A stretch of 64,000 nt of DNA from DATFNV01 sp963827935 (GTDB lineage: Bacteria; Planctomycetota; Planctomycetia; Gemmatales; Gemmataceae): NCBI GenBank assembly GCA_963827935.1, contig CAWHCN010000005.1, forward strand, positions 62,001 to 126,000, read 5' to 3'. The notes beneath the pieces are model-generated. The model saw nothing but the letters and a program-made list of their open reading frames with translations. It ran no database searches and was not told the origin of the DNA. The position numbers and the translations under genes were made by a program. Positions 18,985-27,563 of this stretch are shown piece after piece (the first letter of the stretch is position 1; each line of letters starts with the position of its first letter).

Positions 18985-19236
18985 ATGGACGAAGCGAAAC
19001 TCCTCGAACGGATCACCGTGAGTCCGAACATCTTTGGCGGCAAGCCCATCATTCGCGGCCGGCGGCTGGCGGTCGAACAGGTGCTGGGGATGCTCGCAGC
19101 GGGAGACAGTCCGGAAATCCTGTTGCAGGGCTACCCCTGGCTGGAAAAGGAAGACGTCCAGGCGTGCCTGGTCTATGCCCGCCGGCTGGTCGGGCCTGAG
19201 CGCATCGAGCCTCTGAAGATCGAGGCGGCCGCATGA
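18985..19236 (+). CDS. DUF433 protein (antitoxin-like)
   Basis: 83 residues from ATG 18985 (MDEAKLLERITVSPNIFGGK). It contains the DUF433 signature GKPIIRGRRLAVEQVLGMLA and LLQGYPWLEKEDVQACLVYA. DUF433 proteins are small winged-helix proteins often paired with PIN-like toxins as VapB45-type antitoxins; no toxin follows here. The in-frame ATG at 18952 adds 11 unlikely residues. The gene and its 40-bp leader recur as a decayed copy at 56074-56299, and short fragments lie at 53607 and 54446, so this is a multi-copy family in the accessory parts. Confidence 0.82.
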   Translation: MDEAKLLERITVSPNIFGGKPIIRGRRLAVEQVLGMLAAGDSPEILLQGYPWLEKEDVQACLVYARRLVGPERIEPLKIEAAA

Positions 19237-19284
19237 ATGGGCTTCTCGCCACGTGCGTCTGGGTTGGCCCGCAGGCGTCGGTCG

Positions 19285-19317
19285 GGTGGCACGCCCTGAG
19301 GTACTCCGAAGGGCGTG
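19285..19317 (+). repeat. Solitary REP
   Basis: Single full REP hairpin with GGTGG foot, without an inverted partner, 48 bp downstream of the DUF433 gene. The remainder of 19318-19821 contains no gene I can support; a TATAGT-like -10 element lies near 19715. Confidence 0.88.
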
Positions 19318-19821
19318 CGAAAGCCTGGCCGGACCAGGCCGCGCGGACCCTCCGGGGTGCTGGATGCCCTGGCCGAGTCAGTACGCGTCGGATGCGTGGT
19401 GATCGTCTAGGTCAGCTTCGACGCCTCCCTGCTCGTCCCACCTCTGATCATCTCCGCCGATACCCTCTGGGCCCGTGCCCGCAGGAGGTAACTCGCGCCC
19501 CGGGAGCACCGAGTACCGGACTCGCCTGGCCGCACGGCCGCCCTGTCCTCGGACGGGAGGTAACGTGGGTAGATGTTCCCACCATTCAGGTAACGCGACT
19601 ACCGTCTCATTGTCTGCCCGGTCCCGTCTCAGGGGCGATTTGTCGCAAGTGACGGATTCGACCCGCCCCGCCGAGAAAAGCGGCGCCCGCACCTTCCTGG
19701 CATGGCAGTTGCTATAGTCCCGGATGCCCGCTGCCCGGTCATGGTCGTCAAGGCCCCCGCGCCGGCGCCGGCTCCCCCCGCGGCCGAACCGGCGCAGAGG
19801 ACCGGGGAGGAGGTCCGGTGA

Positions 19822-20319
19822 ATGTTGCTGACGCTGATGGCCGGCACCGCCCTGCTCCTCGGGAGTTTACTGTCCTACGGCATGGCGATGGCCCTCATCC
19901 TGCACGTGATGGTGAGGGTGATCCGCAGCGGGCACGCCGGGCCGGGATTCTGGAAGCATGTCGCCGTCATGATGATCGTCACGCTCATCACGGCGGCGGC
20001 GCACCTGACGCAGATCGCCTTGTGGGCGGTTGCCTTGTTGCTGTGTGGGCAGATTTCGGACTTCGAGAAGGCCTTCTACCTCTCCGCCCAGAATTACACG
20101 GCCCTTGGCTACGGCGATATCCTGCTGTCCGAACGGTGGCGGCTACTGGGCCCGCTTGAGGCCATCAACGGCCTGCTGTTTTTCGGACTGTCAACGGCTG
20201 TCCTGTTCGCCGTCATGAGCCGCCTGCTCGCCAACCGCCTTCGCTCGCAACTGGGTCAGCGCGGTGAGCCGGCCGTGAGTCAGGTGCCTCTCTCAGAGAC
20301 CCAAGGCCATGCAGGATAA
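19822..20319 (+). CDS. Two-TM ion channel-like protein
   Basis: 165 residues with an N-terminal helix (MAGTALLLGSLLSYGMAMAL), a second helix (VAVMMIVTLITAAAHLTQIA), a pore loop with TALGYGDI (the K+ filter variant GYGD) and a final helix (AINGLLFFGLSTAVLFAVMS). This is the Ion_trans_2 topology, with no cytoplasmic regulatory domain. It stands at the head of the respiratory block, 18 bp before the phosphatase fragment. Selectivity is inferred from the motif only. Confidence 0.7.
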   Translation: MLLTLMAGTALLLGSLLSYGMAMALILHVMVRVIRSGHAGPGFWKHVAVMMIVTLITAAAHLTQIALWAVALLLCGQISDFEKAFYLSAQNYTALGYGDILLSERWRLLGPLEAINGLLFFGLSTAVLFAVMSRLLANRLRSQLGQRGEPAVSQVPLSETQGHAG

Positions 20320-20337
20320 AAACGATCTCGATCTAAC

Positions 20338-20775
20338 GTGCATCAACACCATCCGTACGGTGGCGAGGGACGCCGTGCAGGCGGCCAATTCGGGGCCCCC
20401 GCGGAAATCGATCCCGACCTGGTGGAGTGGGACTACGGTAACTTCGAGGGCCGGACGACAAGCGACATCCTGAAGGAGCGGCCCGGCTGGGAACTCTACC
20501 GCGACGGCTGCCTCAACGGCGAATCGGCGACAGACGTCGCCGCCCGCGCCGACCGCTTCATCGGCCGGGTGCATGACCTTAGCGGCGATGTCCTGGCGTT
20601 CTCCAGCGGTCACATGATCCGGATGATCGCGGCCCGCTGGCTCGGCCTGCCGCCGGTCGCCGGGCGGGTGTTCTTCTGTCGCCCTGCCAGCGTGGGCGTG
20701 CTCGGCTTTGAGCACGACCGCCGTGACCAGCCGGTCCTCCGTTTGTGGAACTACGTCAGTGAACCGCGAGAGTGA
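20338..20775 (+). pseudogene. Histidine-phosphatase family protein lacking its N-terminus
   Basis: The recognisable part begins at EIDPDLVEWDYGNFEGRTTS and runs through ESATDVAARADRFIGRVHDL and the second catalytic histidine SSGHMIRMIAARWLGLPP. The first 60 residues of the family, including the RHG motif with the phosphohistidine, are absent, and the first 25 residues here look unrelated. It is therefore probably inactive. The sequence jumps directly from the channel gene into this fragment, so a deletion or misjoin is possible. Confidence 0.6.
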
Positions 20776-20849
20776 TGCAATCGGACGGCGTCGGGTCGGT
20801 GATGACGGCACAGCTGCTCGGGAATGACTTGACCGGAGAGCCATGATCT

Positions 20850-21412
20850 GGCCGGATCGTGGTTCTGCCGAATCCGCTGGCGGCCGGCGTCGCCGCCCTC
20901 ACTGTCCTGAGTTCCGTCTTCGTCTATACTCCCCTCAAGCGAATCACTCCGCTCAACACGCTGGTCGGAACGATTCCCGGGGCACTGCCGCCCGTAATCG
21001 GCTGGACGACCGTGTGGGCTCGGTGAACGCGGAGGCCGGAGTCTTGTTCCTGGTGCTTTTCCTCTGGCAATTGCCTCATTTTCTGGCGATTCCCTGGCTT
21101 TACCGCGCGGACTACGCCCGGGCCGGCCTACGCATGTTGCCCGCAATTGATCCGGACGGCGGCGTGATCGGCCGGCTGATGATCGGCTACTGCCTGGCCC
21201 TTCTCGTCGTGAGCCTCACGCCCCCCGTCATCGGGAGGGCCGGGTACGTCTACCTGGCTGGTGCGCTGCTGCTGGGGATTGGCTACCTGGCTTGCGCGGT
21301 TGGCTTCGCCCGGCAGCGGTCGCCGTCTCGGGCTCGCCTTGTGCTGCGGGCCTCATTGATCTATTTGCCGGCGGTGTTGACGCTCTTGATCCTGGACCGA
21401 ATGCCGCACTGA
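20850..21412 (+). pseudogene. ctaB: Heme o synthase (protoheme farnesyltransferase), truncated
   Basis: The UbiA-type family is clear from NTLVGTIPGALPPVIGWTT and LFLWQLPHFLAIPWLYRADY followed by ARAGLRMLPAIDPDG. The C-terminal four helices are present. The first 100 residues, with the first DxxxD prenyl-diphosphate site, are missing. A short frame break near 21020 ends one frame at TGA before VNAEAGVLFLV. Heme o synthase feeds the heme-copper oxidase encoded directly downstream, so this is its expected position. Truncation may reflect a deletion joined with the phosphatase fragment upstream. Confidence 0.7.
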
Positions 21413-21443
21413 TCCACTTGCGGGTTAACGAGGGAGGGTAGGA

Positions 21444-22472
21444 GTGACCGTGGCCATGCCCTTGCTGCTCGCTGTTACGCCGACGCATGACCTGTCGATT
21501 TTCGACCCGTCCGCGCCGCCGGCCGAATCGATCCGCAGCCTGGCGGTCCTGGTCCTCGCCATCACCGGCGTTCATTTTCGTCGTGGTCGAAGGCATCCTG
21601 TTCTACTCCATCATCCGCTTCCGGCGCCGGGCGGCGGCCGGCACCGCGGAGCCGCCGCAGGTCTACGGCAGCAAGCCGATCGAGATCGCCTGGACGGCGG
21701 CGCCGGCCCTGATCGTCTTCGTCCTGGTGCTGGTCACGGCCCGCACGCTCTGGGAGGTCAACGTACCACCGCCGCAGCCGAAAGACGGGCGACAGCACGC
21801 TGTTCGTCACGGTGGTCGGCCGGCAGTGGTGGTGGGAGTACAGCTACGACCACTACAACGGCCGGGCAGCTGGGTTTCACGACGGCCAACGAGCTGCACA
21901 TCCCGGCGAGCGATCCGGGGGACGACGGTGCGAAGCGCCGGGTGTTCCTGACTCTGAAGTCCGCGGACGTGTGCCATAGCTTCTGGGTGCCCCGGCTGGC
22001 GGGCAAAACGGACCTGATCCCGGGCCGCACCAACAGCATGTGGTTCCAGACGGAACAGCCCGGCCTGTTCGTCGGCCAGTGTGCCGAGTATTGCGGCACG
22101 CAGCACGCCAACATGCTCATTCGAGTCGTGGTCGATCGGCCGTCAGAGTTCGACGATTGGCTGACGAAACAGGCGGCGGACAAGCTGCCGCCGTCGGCCG
22201 ATGACCGCCAGGCCGGAGCGTTTTTCTCGCAATCGTGCGTCAACTGTCACCGGATCCGCGGCACATCGGCCCATGGCAAGTACGCGCCGGACCTGACGCA
22301 CCTGATGAGCCGCCGGACGCTCGCCGCGGGCATGGTGCCGAACACGCCGGAGAACCTGCGGCGCTGGGTGGCCGACCCGCAACAGATCAAGCCGGGCTGT
22401 CTGATGCCGGCCTTCGGCCTGAGCGACACGGAGTGTGACGACATCGTGGGATACCTGCGGACGCTGGATTGA
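21444..22472 (+). CDS. coxB: Cytochrome c oxidase subunit II with C-terminal cytochrome c (caa3 type), three frameshifts
   Basis: Starts at GTG 21444. Two transmembrane helices (SLAVLVLAITGVIFVVVEGI, partly in a second frame; IAWTAAPALIVFVLVLVTAR) precede the cupredoxin domain, with the aromatic path QWWWEYSYD and the CuA ligands in CHSFWVP and CAEYCGTQHANM. A cytochrome c domain follows with CVNCH and a distal methionine (PGCLMPAFGLS). This is the caa3/cbaA-like subunit that passes electrons to CuA. The frame shifts near 21574, 21787 and 21868. It is followed by a palindrome and then subunit I. Confidence 0.88.
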   Translation: MTVAMPLLLAVTPTHDLSIFDPSAPPAESIRSLAVLVLAITGVHFRRGRRHPVLLHHPLPAPGGGRHRGAAAGLRQQADRDRLDGGAGPDRLRPGAGHGPHALGGQRTTAAAERRATARCSSRWSAGSGGGSTATTTTTAGQLGFTTANELHIPASDPGDDGAKRRVFLTLKSADVCHSFWVPRLAGKTDLIPGRTNSMWFQTEQPGLFVGQCAEYCGTQHANMLIRVVVDRPSEFDDWLTKQAADKLPPSADDRQAGAFFSQSCVNCHRIRGTSAHGKYAPDLTHLMSRRTLAAGMVPNTPENLRRWVADPQQIKPGCLMPAFGLSDTECDDIVGYLRTLD

Positions 22473-22473
22473 C

Positions 22474-22536
22474 CGTTTAGCCGCCGCCCCCCGGGCGGCG
22501 CTCCGGACGCGCCGCCCCGAGGGCGGCGGCTAAACG
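22474..22536. repeat. Inverted repeat, GTTTAGCCGCCGCCC arms (family 3)
   Basis: Sixteen-bp outer arms CGTTTAGCCGCCGCCC and complement around a G/C-rich centre, starting 1 bp after the coxB stop. Half-copies occur at the ctaG 3' end (29876-29893) and after gnd (33181-33193). Confidence 0.85.
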
Positions 22537-22551
22537 ACTTGAGGACCGGAC

Positions 22552-24207
22552 ATGGCCGTGGTCGAACAACCTCTGGATCTGGACCGCAGACCGGCGGCGC
22601 CGCCGTGGACGGCGGTGCTCCACGACTGGGTCACCACGGTCGATCACAAGAAGATCGGCATTCTGTACGTGCTCATGGCCGTGGTGTTCCTGGTCGTCGC
22701 CGGCTGCGAGGCTCTGCTGATCCGCTGGCAGCTGTTCGTGCCGCGCAACGACGTCCTTGGCCCGGACACGTTCAACCAGATGTTCACGATCCACGGCACC
22801 ACGATGGTCTTCTTCGTGGGGATGCCCATCCTGATCGGCATGGCCAACTACCTGGTGCCGCTGATGATCGGGGCGCGCGACATGGCCTTCCCGCGCCTCA
22901 ACGCCTTCGGGTTCTGGGTGACGCTCCTCGGCGGGTTGCTCGTCTACTTCAGCTTTGCGACTGGCGGCGCCCCGGCTATCGGCTGGTTCGCGTACGCCCC
23001 GCTGACCGAACGCACCTTCGCCCGTTCGCCGGCCACCGACTTCTGGGCGCTGGGCCTGATCGTCAGCGGCGTGGGCACCCTGGCAGCCGGCGTCAACTTC
23101 ATCGCCACCATCCTGGGAATGCGGGCGCCCGGCATGGCCCTGCGCAAGGTGCCGTTCTTCGTGTGGACCATGCTCTGGACCTCGGTGCTGATCGTGTTCG
23201 CCATCCCGCCTTTGACCGCCGGCCTGGCGATGGTCGAGTTGGACCGCAACCTGGGGGCCCACTTCTTCGACGTGCAGAACGGCGGCTCGGCATTGTTGTG
23301 GCAGCACGTCTTCTGGTTCTTCGGACACCCGGAGGTGTACATCCTGATCCTGCCGGTTTTCGGCATGGTGTCGGAGATCATTCCGGTCTTTTCGCGGAAG
23401 GTGTTGTTCGGCTACGAGTTCATGGCCGCCGCCACCGCGGCCATCGCCTTCATCAGCCTCGGCGTTTGGGCGCACCACATGTTCAGCGTCGGCATGAGTC
23501 GGACTGCCGACCTGTTCTTCGTCGTGTCCACGTTCCTCGTGTCGATCCCGACGGGCATCAAATTCTTCAACTGGCTGGCGACGATGTACGGCGGGCGGAT
23601 TTCGTTCGCCTCGCCGATGCTCTTCTGCATGGGCTTCCTGTCGATGTTCCTGATCGGCGGGCTGACCGGCATCATGCTGGGTGCGGCCCCGTTCAACTTT
23701 CAACTGACCGACAGCTACTTTGTGGTCGGCCACTTCCACTTCGTCCTGATCGGCGGCACGCTGTTCGGCGTCTTCGCCGGCATTCATTACTGGTATCCGA
23801 AGGTGACGGGGCGGATGCTGTCGGAGCGGCTGGCCCGCTGGCAATTTTGGCTGTTGTATATCGGTTTTCTCCTGACGTTCGGGCCGATGCACATTTCGGG
23901 CATGCTCGGCATGCCGCGGCGGATTTATATCTACGATGCCGATCGGGGCTGGGCCATCTGGAATCAGCTAACCACTCTGGGAGCGGTCATCCAGGTGCCC
24001 AGCTTCGCGATCTTCGTGTACAACCTGTTCGCGTCGCTCTGGAATGGCCGGCCGGCCGGCGACGACCCCTGGGACGCCTGGACGCTGGAGTGGGGCACGA
24101 CATCGCCACCGCCCACGTACAACTTTGACACGATTCCGACCGTGCACAGCCGCCGGCCGTTGTGGGACCTCAAACATCCGGATGATCCGGACTGGCAGTA
24201 TGACTGA
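22552..24207 (+). CDS. coxA: Cytochrome c oxidase subunit I
   Basis: 551 residues, frame intact, ATG 22552. Twelve-helix heme-copper oxidase core: heme a ligand region FTIHGTTMVFFVGMP, CuB/Tyr cross-link motif HPEVYILILPVFGM (with the A1-type glutamate), HHMF for CuB, and GHFHFVLIGG for heme a/a3 ligands. It reduces O2 to water and pumps protons in the cytoplasmic membrane. The N-terminus has the usual VDHKKIGILYVL. Lies between subunits II and III. Confidence 0.96.
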   Translation: MAVVEQPLDLDRRPAAPPWTAVLHDWVTTVDHKKIGILYVLMAVVFLVVAGCEALLIRWQLFVPRNDVLGPDTFNQMFTIHGTTMVFFVGMPILIGMANYLVPLMIGARDMAFPRLNAFGFWVTLLGGLLVYFSFATGGAPAIGWFAYAPLTERTFARSPATDFWALGLIVSGVGTLAAGVNFIATILGMRAPGMALRKVPFFVWTMLWTSVLIVFAIPPLTAGLAMVELDRNLGAHFFDVQNGGSALLWQHVFWFFGHPEVYILILPVFGMVSEIIPVFSRKVLFGYEFMAAATAAIAFISLGVWAHHMFSVGMSRTADLFFVVSTFLVSIPTGIKFFNWLATMYGGRISFASPMLFCMGFLSMFLIGGLTGIMLGAAPFNFQLTDSYFVVGHFHFVLIGGTLFGVFAGIHYWYPKVTGRMLSERLARWQFWLLYIGFLLTFGPMHISGMLGMPRRIYIYDADRGWAIWNQLTTLGAVIQVPSFAIFVYNLFASLWNGRPAGDDPWDAWTLEWGTTSPPPTYNFDTIPTVHSRRPLWDLKHPDDPDWQYD

Positions 24208-24221
24208 AGGAGAACCACGAC

Positions 24222-24856
24222 GTGAGCGCAGCAAGGACCATCACGGCCGATCCCGCGACGGGGCGGTCGTTTCTCGTGCCGCCGCCGATCGCGCCGAGCG
24301 GACGCTGGCTCCCGGCCAGTGGGGCCTGGTCAGTTTCCTGGTGTCGGAGGTGGCGCTCTTCGGCACCCTGATTGTCGTCTACCTCTTCTACCTGGGCAAG
24401 GATGTGATGGGCGGCCCGACACCGGCAGTGCTAACGCTGCCGCTGGTCCTGTGTACCACGGCGTGCCTGTTGTCGAGCAGTGCCACGATCCACTTTGCGG
24501 AGAAATCGCTGCAGCGCGGCCTCCGGGGCCGGTTCCTGCAACTGTGGGCGGCCACCATCGGGCTGGGGGCGCTGTTTCTGGGCGGTACTGCCTTCGAGTG
24601 GCATGACCTGATCGTTAACCAGCACCTGACCATCGGCCGCAACCTGTTCGGCACGACGTACTACACGCTCGTCGGTCTGCACGCCGTCCACGTGACCGGC
24701 GGAGTGATCGTCATGCTCATCGTGCTCGCCTTGGCGTTGCGGCGGCAGCTGACGACGGCGAACCGGGCCGGAGTCGGGCTGGTGTCGTGGTACTGGCACT
24801 TTGTGGATGTCGTCTGGGTGGTGGTGTTTACCGTGGTGTACGTGGTGGGGCGGTAG
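24222..24856 (+). CDS. coxC: Cytochrome c oxidase subunit III
   Basis: Start chosen at GTG 24222, which has AAGGAG at the right distance and a natural N-terminus (SAARTITADPATGRSFLVPP). The frame then changes near 24298 to TLAPGQWGLVSFLVSEVALF. The alternative is ATG 24200, in the same frame as the main body, overlapping coxA. Five helices follow, with HDLIVNQHLTIGRN and YTLVGLHAVHVTGG, typical of subunit III, and end YWHFVDVVWVVVFTVVYVVG. It stabilises subunit I and its proton uptake. Confidence 0.88.
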
Positions 24857-24863
24857 TGTTTTG

Positions 24864-24903
24864 CCGCTTGCGGCTTCGCAACGGCATGCGAAGCCGCAAG
24901 CGG
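24864..24903. repeat. Hairpin with 17-bp stem, CCGCTTGCGGCTTCGCA (family 5)
   Basis: Perfect 17-bp stem with loop ACGGCA, starting 7 bp after the coxC stop. No T-run follows, so a role as a terminator is uncertain; it may be a dispersed palindrome. Confidence 0.85.
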
Positions 24904-24923
24904 TTCCGTGGTGGAGCACACGA

Positions 24924-26222
24924 ATGGCAACCGAGCCGCAGAGAACGCCGGAGTCCGTCGAAATGCCCCGGCCGACGGTCGCCCCGTTGATGCTGGCCCT
25001 CGGCCTGGTCTTGCTGGCCGCCGGAGTGCCCTTTGGCCTGGGATTTCTCATCGTCGGGGCCCTGGCGATCGTCGCGGGAGTCAGTCTCTGGATCGGCCAA
25101 CTCCTGCCAGGCCGGGGACATGTGCATGAGCCGCTGGCCGAGCCGGCCCACCGCCCTCGCCCCGTAACGGCGGCCCCCGGCGGCGTGGAGCGGTTGCGCG
25201 AGGGGTTGCCCGGCTACCGCCTCCGCTTGCCGCAGGACGTTCACCCCATCTCCGCCGGCCTGAAGGGCGGCCTCGTCGGCGGGGCGATCATGCCGATACC
25301 CGCCCTCCTTTGGGGGCTTCTCAGCGGCTACGGCCTCTGGTATCCCATTAACCTGCTGGCCGGCATGGTGTTGCCGGGCGTGGGCAAGATGGACGTCACC
25401 GAGCTGACACAGTTTCACGCGTCGCTGCTGCTGGTGGCGCTCGTCATTCATGTCGTCCTGTCGGTGGTGCTCGGCCTGATCTATGGGGTGCTGCTGCCGA
25501 CGCTGCCGTCAGTCCCGCGGTCGATCGCCTGGGGCGGCCTGCTGATGCCGCTCCTGTGGACGGGGGCGAGCTACCTGGCGATGCACGTGGTCAACCCGGC
25601 GCTTCCGGGGCAGGTGAGTTGGCCGTGGTTCCTGGTCTCGCAACTCGTGTTTGGGATCACGATGCCGGCTGTGGTCCTCGGGGCCAAACGTCTGCCAAGG
25701 GTGCTGGCCGGGATGGTGGGCGGCCTGTGCGGCGGCGCGGCCATGGCCTTACCGGCCCTGGCCTGGGCGGCGGCGAGCGGCCACGGCTTCTGGTATCCCG
25801 TGAACCTTCTGGCCGGGATGGCACAGCCCGGCGTCGGCACCCTGGAGGCGGCGGAGCTGGGCCGCTTCCATGCGGATTGGTTTCTGGCGGCCGCCGCCCT
25901 ACACGCCGGCCTCTCGATGGGCTTCGGGCTTCTGTTTGCCCTGGTCAGCCCGCGCCTGCCGCCCATCCCGGCGCCGGTCGCCTGGGGCGGCCTCGTCCTG
26001 CCGCTGGTGTGGACGGGGATCAGCTACGGCCTCATGGGGGTCGTCAACCCCGCGCTCCAGGATCGCGTGGCCTGGCCCTGGTTCGTAGTGTCGCAGTTCG
26101 TGTATGGCGTGGCGGCGGCGGCCGTGGTGCTCCGCTCGGAGACGATCCACATTCCCCCCGCCGGGCGCGGACCGGACCGGGCGGCCGAATTCGTGACCGG
26201 TGAACAGGGAGATCGGTCGTGA
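24924..26222 (+). CDS. Membrane protein with internal duplication, respiratory cluster
   Basis: 432 residues from ATG 24924 (MATEPQRTPESVEMPRPTVA). After two N-terminal helices there are two similar halves: GYGLWYPINLLAGMVLPGVG ... IAWGGLLMPLLWTGASYLAM and GHGFWYPVNLLAGMAQPGVG ... VAWGGLVLPLVWTGISYGLM. Each half has about four helices and a conserved FHA-type histidine (TQFHASLLL; GRFHADWFL). I do not recognise a named family. Its place between oxidase subunit III and a diheme cytochrome, with the next start overlapping, suggests a membrane anchor or assembly partner of the oxidase or bc complex. Confidence 0.7.
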   Translation: MATEPQRTPESVEMPRPTVAPLMLALGLVLLAAGVPFGLGFLIVGALAIVAGVSLWIGQLLPGRGHVHEPLAEPAHRPRPVTAAPGGVERLREGLPGYRLRLPQDVHPISAGLKGGLVGGAIMPIPALLWGLLSGYGLWYPINLLAGMVLPGVGKMDVTELTQFHASLLLVALVIHVVLSVVLGLIYGVLLPTLPSVPRSIAWGGLLMPLLWTGASYLAMHVVNPALPGQVSWPWFLVSQLVFGITMPAVVLGAKRLPRVLAGMVGGLCGGAAMALPALAWAAASGHGFWYPVNLLAGMAQPGVGTLEAAELGRFHADWFLAAAALHAGLSMGFGLLFALVSPRLPPIPAPVAWGGLVLPLVWTGISYGLMGVVNPALQDRVAWPWFVVSQFVYGVAAAAVVLRSETIHIPPAGRGPDRAAEFVTGEQGDRS

Positions 26223-26941
26223 GCAACCTCCGAGGTGGAAACTGGTGCCTGTCGCTGCTGCTGGCGGTCCTGGCCGCCGGCTGCGACGTGGCCGGCAAGC
26301 CCGCCGACGGCGATCGGGGCGCCGGTTTCGAGGGCCTGTACGGCACGCATTGCGCGGGGTGTCACGGAGCGAACGGCCAGTTCGGGCCAGCGCCGCCGCT
26401 GAACGACGCGCTCTTTCTCGCCATCGTGCCCGAGACCGAATTGGTGCGCGTCATCAACGAGGGGCGCACCGTCACGCCCACGCAGAAGAGCCTGATGCCG
26501 GCCTTCGCCCAGGACCGCGGTGGACCGCTCACGACGGAACAGATCGAGACCGTGGTCAAGGGAATCAAGATGCGCTGGGGCGGCGCGGCGCCGAAGGAGG
26601 GGGCGCCGCCCTACCTGGCACCCAGGGAGACTGGCGAACGGGAGCGCGGCGTGAAGGTCTTCGCCCTGGCCTGCGCCGCCTGCCACGGGGACAAGGGGCA
26701 GGGGGCCGAGCAAGCCGGGGCCATCGACAATCGCGCCTTCCTGGCCCTCATCAGCGACCAGACCCTGCGGCGGATTGTGATCACCGGCCGGCACGACCTC
26801 GGCATGCCCGACTACTCCGACCCCAACATGCGTTCGCCCAAGTTCAAGCCGCTGACCTCGGCGGAGATCGACGACCTGGTCGCATTGCTGGGGGACTGGA
26901 GACAGCGCGGAGCGGCCAACGACAAGGGAAGGATCAAATGA
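26219..26941 (+). CDS. Diheme cytochrome c lipoprotein
   Basis: GTG start at 26219, overlapping the previous stop. Signal peptide with lipobox-like cysteine (LLLAVLAAGCDVAG). Two cytochrome c domains: CAGCH at about residue 45 and CAACH at about 148, with later methionines as candidate axial ligands (SLMPAF; LGMPDYSD). It probably carries electrons between the Rieske/cytochrome b complex downstream and the caa3 oxidase. The stop overlaps the Rieske ATG. Confidence 0.85.
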   Translation: MSNLRGGNWCLSLLLAVLAAGCDVAGKPADGDRGAGFEGLYGTHCAGCHGANGQFGPAPPLNDALFLAIVPETELVRVINEGRTVTPTQKSLMPAFAQDRGGPLTTEQIETVVKGIKMRWGGAAPKEGAPPYLAPRETGERERGVKVFALACAACHGDKGQGAEQAGAIDNRAFLALISDQTLRRIVITGRHDLGMPDYSDPNMRSPKFKPLTSAEIDDLVALLGDWRQRGAANDKGRIK

Positions 26942-27496
26942 TGGAGACCAATCCCAACTTGCCGACGAGCGAGCCCCAGCCGGGCCGGCGCACGTTCTTT
27001 CGTTGGCTGACCTACGGTTTTGGCGCCGTCGCCGCAGCGGCGATCGGTGTGCCCTTCGTCGGCTACCTATTCGGGCGCGAAAGCGCCGGTCGAATGGTGG
27101 CCTCTTGGGCCGATCACCGACTTTCAGCTCAATCAGACGCGCCGCGTGACCTTCACCAACCCGATCCACCAGCCCTGGGATGGAATGGTCGCCCGTACCG
27201 GCGTCTACGTCCGCTACCAGGGGCGGGACGAGGAGAAGGGCCACCAGTTTCTCGTTCTCGCCGTCAACTGCGCCCACCTGGGGTGTCCGGTGGAGTGGTT
27301 CCAGGAGTCGGGCCTGTTCATGTGCCCCTGTCACGGCGGTGTCTACTACGCCAACGGCGAGCGCGCCTCCGGCCCGCCGCCGCGCGGCCTCTATGCCTGC
27401 GTCTACCGCGTGACCACGAAGGATGGCGTCGATGTGCTGGAGATCCAGGCGCCACATTACCCGACATTGCAGGACACGCTGCAACACCCGGCGTAA
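26938..27496 (+). CDS. Rieske iron-sulfur protein, one frameshift
   Basis: ATG 26938 or 26941 (METNPNLPTSEPQPGRRTFF, with the twin-arginine-like RR before a helix). A transmembrane anchor AVAAAAIGVPFVGYLFGR follows. After a frame break near 27085 the Rieske fold reads WPLGPITDFQLNQTRRVTFT and has both cluster motifs, CAHLGC and CPCHGG. It oxidises quinol together with the following cytochrome b gene. About 185 residues in all. Confidence 0.86.
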
Positions 27497-27503
27497 TCCA
27501 CCT

Positions 27504-27533
27504 CCCCTCTCCCCGGAGTACCGGGGAGAGGGG
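27504..27533. repeat. Palindrome CCCCTCTCCCCGG (family 4)
   Basis: Thirteen-bp perfect arms around AGTA, 7 bp after the Rieske stop. Further copies at 33928-33957 and 34009-34038. Confidence 0.88.
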
Positions 27534-27563
27534 GGAAATTGAATCACACGAGGGCTACCCGCC

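Noticed and set aside
22477..23892. 471-codon open frame antisense to coxA
   Set aside because: Composition is His/Gln/Arg-rich noise typical of the complement of a high-GC gene; coxA itself is fully conserved.
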